Below are positions 56,591 through 64,000 of a DNA stretch of 64,000 nt, piece after piece. A program made the translations under genes and the position numbers. Origin of the DNA: Pelodera strongyloides (Eukaryota; Nematoda; Chromadorea; Rhabditida; Rhabditidae). Under the pieces are notes generated by a model, which searched no databases, was not told where the DNA came from, and worked only from the letters and a program-made list of their open reading frames with translations. Each line of letters begins with the position of its first letter. Position 1 is the first letter of the stretch. The DNA lies in NCBI GenBank assembly GCA_036852015.1, contig JAANDG010000005.1, positions 186,001 through 250,000 of the forward strand. Direction: 5' to 3'.

Positions 56591-56959
56591 TTAGTTAGGT
56601 TCTAAATCAAACTAATGCACTGGTTATATAAAATGTGAAAAACATGCACGATATAAATGCAAAATATAGACGTATAGATACTTTAATAAAGAATTTGCGT
56701 AGGTCATTTTTTCAGTAAGCATGCAAACAATGGGAACCAGTAGTTAAATCAGAATCAGTGTTTTAGGAAAAGTATGTTTACAAGCAACAAGCCTTACTAA
56801 GAGTCAATCAGTTTTCAATTTCTCTATATATTTTTTCACGGAAAGTTAGCCAGGAAACTTTAGCAAATAAATGCTCAAACTTAACAATTTCGTAAAATTT
56901 TTCCAACTTGTAAACTTATAAAATTTACTTATAAACTTAACTTATGAAAGAAATATAAT

Positions 56960-59900
56960 TTATTTCAATTCACATGCGAGGTTGATTTTTACGGGGAACC
57001 AGGTTGAAGACGAATTTGTATAACGAAGGATATAGTCGCCGGATTCGCATTCGAGAGTCCCTTGCTCGGGAACCTGAAATTAAAAATATCAGAGCGATAA
57101 GTCACGCGGTTTGTAAACAAATGCTAAACATGCGCGTTTCCATATATTATATGCAAATTTCAGTTCTCCACTGGGCGCGTCAAGCACTGTAAACCGGAAT
57201 ACCATAGACAATTTACGACGTGCCCGTTCATAAGATGAACTCGGTTATGTAACCAACAGGATTCGAACCTATGGCCTATTTGGCCCTACTTAGCACTTTA
57301 CCACTCAACCACTGTGCACCAACCTTGAGACTCGTAAGTGTGATCCTCGGCCAAACGGCCACCTCTTTGCCGCCTTCTACTTTCAGCACTTCAAACTCGA
57401 TATCACTTGATGTTGTGAAGTTCCACACCAACTTTTGACCCGCTGTGTTGCACTTCCTAAAGTTATGACGTGTACAGTTTGTTTATTCTTCTTGTTATTC
57501 TTCTTGGGAGAAAGGTTTAAGCTAATTATGCTTAAAGCGATATAACATAGGGTTTTGAAAGCAGGGGCAGCTGCATTACCATATGTTGCATGCAAAATAA
57601 TATATTTAGAGTAAAAATTCGCGCAATTTAGGGCATACAGTGAATGGAAATACAGCGTCTAATCTAAAAGACCGGTCGTTATATGGCTTTAAAGCGAAAT
57701 ACTGCCCGATTTTTGAAACACATCAAGTACACCAGCATTATTATGCAGCTTATGCAAATGAATATAAATTAGAATAAAAATTCGAGCTAAATTCGAGCAA
57801 GCCGACCGTATTTTCGCTTTCTTAGGATTAGGATTATTATGCAGAAACGTTATTTTGATTAGAACGTAAAGATACCTACTTGACGACGTCATGGTGCGTT
57901 TTTCCCTTGACAGCAAACGAGCGCGCCGCTGGCGGTTTTATGTAGCCATTGTCGAGCCAGACTTGTTCTTCCTAAAGATTTTTTTTTGAAAAATGGCACA
58001 GTGAATGAATAATAGTATGTAGAAAGCAAGAAATGATCTGGTTACAAAATACATAAGCTGACCAAGTGCAACCGATGATTAAAGTTTAAGGCGATATAAC
58101 ATCCGGTTGTCTTATGATATGTATGTGAGCTCGCTTTTCGCTCGGGGTTTTATATCTACTATGCAAATGATTATCCAAAAAAATCCGTATACTTTTTTGT
58201 ACACTTCGAAAGAAAACCGGATGTTATATCCCTTCAACATACCGATCGGTGTTCTTCCTTCATCACTGGTTTGGGCAGGTTGACCACATTATCGGGGTCT
58301 TCTGAGTGTCCAGAAGTGTCCCTCCACTGGCCACCGTAACGCACAGGAATTGCCTGAAAACAAACGTTCTGATTTCCAAACGAAAAAAAGCCAGACAGAT
58401 TACAATAATTTTCCATTTTGTTGAACCCAGCGTCTATATTATTAACCATTTTGAAGATCTGCCTTGTAACACATAAGTCACAGTACAGTTGCAAACCTTC
58501 TACTAAAAAATGAAAGACCAACCCTACTCACAAAATCGCCAAGATTGGCTATAGTTATAACCTGAGCCATTGGTGCGCAGGTTGTGTGACGTAAGTAACC
58601 TTTTAACACAGTGTAGATATCAGTAAAATAATAGGCACCTGTGGCTCAATAAGTTCCCTTAGTTCCTCGACCGAGTTGAGGAAAGACAGTCTCTGCGCAG
58701 TTTGTTCGTCCATCAGAATTTTGGTGACTTTGAACATTAGCGAGACAAGACCGGGCGAGTTGATTATCACAAGTTTTATCATCTGAAAACAGAACAACCT
58801 GTTGATTGATGATTGTTGATTGTATTGTAACTATGTAAATATACACTTGTATGATACGCCTTCCAGATTGCTAATCGTACATGATTGAACATATTATTTG
58901 ATGTGATGCACAGTAGATATGACTCTCAATTAAGAATTAAAAGAAGACCTGCGTTGGATTCGTCTTTCCAGTTCTAATTGTACGTCAAGTCCTATATAGG
59001 TACAATATTTATATTCATTGCAGTTTTATAACAGAAATTTATTACAAAATTCACGTTTTTGCCTCATTTTTCTTTGCCTTATCCAAGACCAATAAAGATT
59101 TTTTAGTCAGTTTTTGTAAGTTAACACAACAAAAACTCGTCATGCGCGAAAATCTACGTTTCAGGGGCTTTGTATAAGTAGGCACACATTTTTCGTGTGT
59201 GCTCTCCTAAACATTTGGCACTCGTGTATAATGACACAAAAACCTTGGGGGATATGTTTAGGCGGGTTCACACAGGATACATAGGAATGGCGTTTTTGTA
59301 AAAGTCGCGTCAGACGGCGTTAGCCAACTGGTTGGTAAATATTTGATAACTTACATTTTCACTGAAGTAGTCCGCCCAGATCTTGACTACGAGGCGCGCC
59401 ACCTTGGCTGGCCCGCCCAACGGATTCATGAAGTCAGAAAGGTTGAGACCAGTCAAATCTAGTACGCAGATCACACCCGATGGACGACCTAAAACGCACA
59501 ACGTGAAAATTGGCGGGCAAGCGGCGTGATAACGGCGGGCAAGTTGCACGCCATTTCCATTCCGATATATTTTTGCACACCACCACGTTGCCAAATGTAC
59601 TTTGCCCGCAGAAAGGTTACCGCTTGCGTCAGTGAAGGACTATTAAAGCGGTATGGAACGTGAAAGTGAACCTATGCTGGATACTTCAATTATGTGCAAA
59701 TTCATTCTTTTCGCCATACTTGTTGATCTGGTAAAAAAAATTGCAATAACCCCTGCAAACAAGACTAATGGGGTTTCCAAGTATGCTGAAAATTTACAGT
59801 ATGGAACTACACGAGACGATTTTTTTTTAATTTTTCATATTATACATGCAGGTTTCGAGCAGAAATACGGTAGTACTGACAGAATCACTCCGATTTTTTG

Positions 59901-62900
59901 GGATACTTGGAAACTCCATAACAAGCATACGCCAAGCCCTAAGCCGTAAGCCTAATTGACTCCTAACAAGCCTAAAAACACAATCAACTAGTTCCTTTAC
60001 CTGTGGCGTTTTCAGTCTTTGCCAGACAACGGCAGAACATCTCTTGAAGGCAGAAATAACTATGGAGAACATAGGACAATGGGACGACTTTCATGATCTG
60101 GAGTGGAATTTTTTATATTAAACATTAATTTATTATTAATAATAAACGCCCAAATTTAAAATACAACACTACAAACAATTACATAAGAAACAAGGAGAAT
60201 AACTGAATCGGTGTTTTAATCGTTTTAGTAGGATGCATCTATATTAATGTGCAAATTCAAAATTAAATCTAGGAACAATTTGGGTAGCTGGAAGTATAAT
60301 AATAATATATCATATTATAAAAATATACCTCCTTGAGGTCGGAACCCTCCATTCTCTGCACAAATACATGACAATTGTTTGAGCTGATTGTTGGATCCAG
60401 ACGAGAAATCGAAAATCTCTGAAAGTTATTTTTTACAAGGAAAATTTAGAAATGTATAAAAAAAAGATCTCCGAGCAGCGATATCGACTATAACAGGCCC
60501 AACTCGTGGCTTTAGAATACTTGTTAATCGATTGCAAACAGTCATTACTCAGTAGCAGTAGCACTATAAGCATAACGGCCGGAGTTTGAAACTTTAAAGC
60601 GGAATACAGGCCGTTTTTGAAACGTAACATGGCAACTGAATGCTTACGTATTTATGCTAATTGCTCGAATTTAGGTCGATTTTTTTAATTTATATTCATT
60701 TGCATAAGCTGCAACAGAATGCAGGTGTGCTCGATGTGTTTCAAAAACCGTCCAGTATTAGTATGTTGGACAACTACTGTATTAACTATGCAACATGCTA
60801 ACATAAATGCGGATGAATTCTTGATTTCTAGTTCTAATCACACCCATTTGCATATAATGATGTAAGCCTCCAAATGCCATAAAATTGAAAATAAGCAGTC
60901 TAATAAAATGCAATAATTACACCGACCTCAAAGACAGCTTTTGTCATTGGATTTTTCTTCAGAATTTCCTCATCTGTCATTTTGTCGTACCCGAGAACAC
61001 TGCGGTGAGTCAGATAATCTGAAATCTTTAAGCTTTAACCTTTTTATATTTAATTTATACCACTAAGAAGACCTTGTAAGAACATTATTAATTGAAGTAA
61101 AATAACAAAGGAAAGGTCGAATTCTATCCTTTCTTAATTTTTATCTACTCTACTTAGTTTCTGGCGAATAAGCTTTGAACTCTGTACTGAAGCACTGTGA
61201 ATAAAGAAAACAAGCAAATAATTTTTCGAATGAATATGTTTACAAGTACAACTGATTTGTTTTATTTAAATTCGTCGTGTGCTGCTCATGACATCTGCGG
61301 AGCAAGTCATAAGTCATACGCTTTTGAAAACCCTGACCTTGAATGTACCACAGCTAAATAAAGGAGCACGCTCTTAAATCATAAATAATTTATATTATTT
61401 AAAATGTATTTTATTTTAATTTTATTTTGTAATTCCAACTTCCCACCTTGTATTTTCCTGAGCGTTGTCACTTCGTCCCCATTATTTCCTCGTAGGAAAC
61501 GAGCCACAAAGAAAGGCGAGTCAATGTCCGATGGGACTTGCAACTTTTGCCTGAAATTTGGTATTTTTTAAAGTGATATTACAGGCGGACTCCTAAGAAG
61601 TGCACAGCCCACCTACGTTTGCGCATATTTGGAAGATAATTTGTTTTAACGAGTTGGACACGAAAACCGCGTCAAGGTTTGCTGAGATGTAGATAAACCG
61701 TCATTTCAATATTCCAAGTTTCTTCTCTATGTCGTAGCGAGGTGATTGACTCACAATCAGTAGATATCTTCAAAGTGATGCGTCATGCCGAAAAGTTCTC
61801 TTCTGTACATCGATTTTTTATTAGCAGTATCGAATCAATATTCGAAATATATGGACTAAGTTTTCGAATACTGATAGCGTAACTTTTGTGCACTGAAAAT
61901 CTTTATTTGCGTCAGTCTGAATACAAAGAACAACCATCTTTTACTACGAAACACCCCAATTTTGTGCGTGTTTCTTCCTTGATGTAGATTGTAATCAAGA
62001 TAAGATGTGGATAACTGACTATGCACTAATGCACAGAACTTACATCAATGGCCGTCGTGGACTTTTAACAGACATTAGTTTAAAGAAAAACACTTGCATT
62101 TTGAGTTAGATCGTTTACAGATTAAATGAAAAATCCTGTTTTTTTTTCTTTGGAAATTACTCGAGACCAGCATGAACTGTGTTGAGTAAATCACATATGT
62201 CTACCTTTCATATTTAGTTTATGTTTTTTTCAAATATACATATTGGCTATTAGAAGGAGATTAAAGCGATATAACGGTCGGTTTTTTAAACGTATTTTAG
62301 ACAACTTATGAGAACATACGTCGTATGCAAATGAATATAATTACACTATCAACCGCACAGCATAGCGCAACGATTGGAATACTCTGTATGTATATGAATA
62401 CAACATACTCTTCAAAACCCGCAGGTTACTGCACTAATTATAAAAAAACTCAAATCGACTCGCTGGGGGCATGTTTCTACTAAACATTAGTGCAGCTGAA
62501 CGTACTACTTATTTTGTAAGGTAAATTAGTGGTTTCTAAATTGAGAATTATTGGAAAAAGTTTCAATGGGAATCCAGTTGTACATGATTCGCTGCAAGAG
62601 CCGACAGTTATGTTTATGTTGCTTTAAATTTGAGCAACATAACACATAGGGCACATCTCAAATATACAATGGGGGTCGAGTTGTCATACTTTCGTTCTAG
62701 CGCAATAAGTACATTGGTGCTGCTTAATAAAAATGTTTGAAACATGACATTTTGAAACAAAAATTAAATTTGTGACCTGATCTTTCTGGCGTGTCGGAGA
62801 CAACTTTCACTGTAAGGAATTGTTCTCAATTTTTCGCTTTCTTCATTATTAGTACAATGGGAAATTCGACCCATTTTTCTTGCTAATTGTCAGTGTGATA

Positions 62901-63595
62901 ATTAGGCAATTGAAATTAGCAGGCAGATAGTGGTCGTATAGTGGTATAGTTTGAATACCGCTTGCAGAAATTGAAAATTCTTCAGCTGATTAGGAAGTAG
63001 TCTGCGTGGATTAAATGCCTGTCTCGAAATTCTTAATAGAAATAAAGAAAATAAAATGAGGAAACTTGGAATAACGCCCCTTTTTGTGAGTTCACTGGAA
63101 GAGATACTGATCTAGAGACAGATCAAAGAGATATCATACAACTGAGAGGTAGGTAGACTTTGACACTTTTAATTGGGAGAAAAACAAGGAGGGTAGGTTT
63201 AGGGAGGATGGCAGGATACCGGAAAGGAACGTTTCCCCTGTGCCTGGTTAGCTCGCATTACGGTGACATGGTATAGAACCAACACATATACAGGGTAGGC
63301 TTCAGGGTGCCTTTTGGGTCATCGAAAAGCACCCTGAGACCTACCCTGTACTTTTTGCTTGGCTTAGGCTTAGGCTTAGGTAAGTGGTTCTTAGTAGTAG
63401 GAATCAGTCTGCGTGTCCTTTATTACTGGCCGTTACGGCTGGGTTATTCAATCATTGTTTGTAGTAAACACTGTTTTAATAGTCTTTTAAAAAACAACAA
63501 AAAAAAGAAAATAGAAAATAGAAACTGACTAACCCAACACGATCGGCTTTCTTCAAAAACTCGTCACTATATGGTTCAACTCCCACCATTCGCAT
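56960..63595 (-). CDS. SEC14-like lipid-binding protein (CRAL-TRIO plus GOLD)
   Basis: Eleven exons join in phase: 63534-63595, 61447-61550, 60927-61018, 60329-60418, 60001-60097, 59355-59488, 58639-58782, 58243-58353, 57880-57971, 57324-57456 and 56960-57073 (390 residues; human SEC14L2 has 403). The N-terminal CRAL-TRIO-N helix bundle (DSPFFVARFLRG) has lost some basic residues. The lipid-binding lobe holds VICVLDLTGLNLSDFMNP (cf. YDCEGLGL), KLVIINSPGLVSLMFKVTK (cf. VKAPKLFPVAYNLIK), VEELRELIEPQ and PVRYGGQW. The C-terminal GOLD domain has KLVWNFTTSSDIEFEV, VPEQGTLECESGDYILRYTN and ends CELK. This matches the SEC14L1-6 group; the exact paralogue is unclear. AATAAA (56959-56964) overlaps the stop. 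A TTTTCAG acceptor before the ATG implies a spliced 5' UTR. Confidence 0.93.
57246..57322 (-). repeat. tRNA-like sequence with pol III A and B boxes (SINE-head candidate)
   Basis: On the minus strand TGGTTGAGTGG (57301-57311) fits box A and GGTTCGAATCC (57259-57269) is a perfect box B, with a T arm ATAGG/CCTGT. The acceptor ends do not pair, and the anticodon arm is GGCC-AAATA-GGCC, not 5 bp plus 7 bases, so it is not a working tRNA. It lies in SEC14-like intron 10, right after exon 10's donor. Confidence 0.5.
57532..57692. mobile_element. TTAA MITE, AAAGCGATATAACA family, sharing a TTAA with its neighbour
   Basis: TTAAAGCGATATAACATAGG at the left, ACCGGTCGTTATATGGCTTTAA at the right (imperfect). 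The right TTAA (57689-57692) opens the next element. Intron 9. Confidence 0.75.
57689..57822. mobile_element. TTAA MITE, AAAGCGAAAT family, right arm shortened
   Basis: TTAAAGCGAAATACTGCCCG and TTTTTGAAACACATC at the left; the right arm keeps only GACCGTATTTTCGCTTT. The interior has TTATGCAAATGA. Intron 9. Confidence 0.7.
58086..58239. mobile_element. TTAA MITE, AAGGCGATATAACATCCGG family, next to a 5' splice site
   Basis: TTAAGGCGATATAACATCCG at the left, CCGGATGTTATATCCCTTCAA at the right. In the gene's sense SEC14-like intron 8 starts GTATG and then TTGAAGGGATATAAC, so the element starts about 5 bases in and fills over half of this 271-base intron. Confidence 0.8.
59929..59954. repeat. 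Interstitial GCCTAA (TTAGGC)-like tract, degraded
   Basis: GCCAAGCCCTAAGCCGTAAG then CCTAA in SEC14-like intron 5. Confidence 0.4.
60594..60760. mobile_element. TTAA MITE, AAAGCGAAAT family
   Basis: TTAAAGCGGAATACAGGCCG at the left, GTTTCAAAAACCGTCCAGTA at the right, TTAA lost there. The interior carries CATTTGCATAAGC (octamer inverted). SEC14-like intron 3. Confidence 0.7.
61280..61400. repeat. Dispersed repeat, relative of 63895-64000
   Basis: GCTCATGACATCTGCGGAGC then AAGTCATAAG, and AATAAAGGAGCACGCTCTTA, match 63896-64000 in the same order. SEC14-like intron 2. Confidence 0.6.
62261..62627. mobile_element. TTAA element, AAAGCGATATAACGG family
   Basis: TTAAAGCGATATAACGGTCG at the left; GAGCCGACAGTTATG then GTTGCTTTAA at the right, decayed. 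SEC14-like intron 1. Confidence 0.6.
63292..63350. repeat. Hairpin CAGGGTAGGCTTCAGGGTGC
   Basis: CAGGGTAGGCTTCAGGGTGC pairs with GCACCCTGAGACCTACCCTG around a ~17-base loop. Followed immediately by TTAGGC units at 63360-63380. Confidence 0.75.
63360..63380. repeat. Interstitial TTAGGC tract
   Basis: GGCTTAGGCTTAGGCTTAGG directly after the hairpin. SEC14-like intron 1. Confidence 0.6.
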
Positions 63596-64000
63596 TTTTG
63601 TATCTGAAAAATAAGCAATATTTTTTTTATCAAACATGTTTTTTTAATATAAATCTTGATGCATACAACAAAATAAATTATAACGAAAGGTGCGGAACTT
63701 ATACGATTTTATATGGAACAGTATTAAAAATCATCAAAGAAGTGAATGAAATATTTGTGTGTAAGGTAGATACAATGTAGCGTAATGTCATAGGTCTTAT
63801 TGTTAGGTCAACTTTTTGCGCAAGTTTATAATTTAAGTATGTTGCATGTTGGCTTAGCCCGAAGACGTCGAGCAATTTGTCATATGGAACTCGTCGCCTA
63901 ATGCTCAGGACCTCTGCGGAACAAGTCATAAGAAAACATTGAAACTGTATTTTCACTTTTGAATAAAGGTGCACGCTCTTGAAGCGTAAAGATTTATATA
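63596..64000. other. SEC14-like upstream region ending in a dispersed repeat
   Basis: 5' UTR side of the gene (acceptor near 63604). 63835-64000 is a repeat. Its minus-strand frame reads SAEVLSIRRRVPYDKLLD, and the matching stretch at 55845 on the other strand keeps IRRRVPDDKLL, suggesting an old coding segment of a mobile element. Confidence 0.45.

Larger units (their letters stand above)
50522..56959. other. TRPC upstream / SEC14-like downstream spacer, no supported gene
   Basis: The longest gene-free stretch, about 6.4 kb, dense in mobile elements and containing the TRPC promoter. A possible 32-base minus exon (AYKPSGRVTA, about 55557-55590) has good splice signals but no partners. A frame with one hydrophobic stretch (53511-53699, minus) has no supporting context. 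Confidence 0.4.

Overview
The window is eukaryotic nuclear DNA from an invertebrate animal. The evidence is split genes with GT-AG introns, AT-rich introns of roughly 100-1,400 bases, AATAAA signals, an intronless tRNA gene and a dense load of short inverted-repeat elements. I cannot name the phylum. There is about one gene per 7 kb. TTAGGC tracts (the nematode telomere unit) occur at several sites, but the retained gene set (ZFYVE19/ANCHR, CCDC51/MITOK, NABP) looks less reduced than in Caenorhabditis. Exon structures were built by hand from splice signals, phase continuity and family resemblance. No database search was run.

Layout. 93-2376 (-): 5' coding exons of an intersectin-like EH-domain protein, running off the left edge. 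3141-3992: inverted-repeat element with its own TATA box and a possible spliced mini-gene. 5940-7408 (-): NABP/SOSS-B single-strand-DNA-binding protein, head to head with 8012-12853 (+) CCDC51/MITOK. 14582-15068 (+): weak two-exon candidate. 17538-17609 (+): tRNA-Glu(CTC). 18384-19076 (+): weak small gene. 19446-22856 (+): MRPL49. 23288-28551 (+): ANCHR/ZFYVE19. 29444-31059 (+): MRPS12. 31689-37796 (-): CNDP2-type M20 dipeptidase. 39353-50521 (-): TRPC channel, 22 exons. 56960-63595 (-): SEC14-like CRAL-TRIO/GOLD protein. The last three reconstruct as full-length proteins of 476, 718 and 390 residues.

The genes form no single pathway. Three plus-strand genes encode mitochondrial proteins (a potassium-channel subunit and two mitoribosomal proteins), and NABP and ANCHR both act in genome surveillance. 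The most unusual feature is a superfamily of palindromic elements flanked by TTAA whose ends share AAAG(C/G)G. They fill the introns and spacers, several abut while sharing one TTAA, several carry a POU-type octamer ATGCAAAT, and four begin only 5-11 bases inside a 5' splice site. That last pattern suggests splice-site-linked insertion or an introner-like origin. Other oddities are three GC-AG introns with identical GCAAGT donors, a triplet of kB-like palindromes, and a changed decoding-loop motif in MRPS12.
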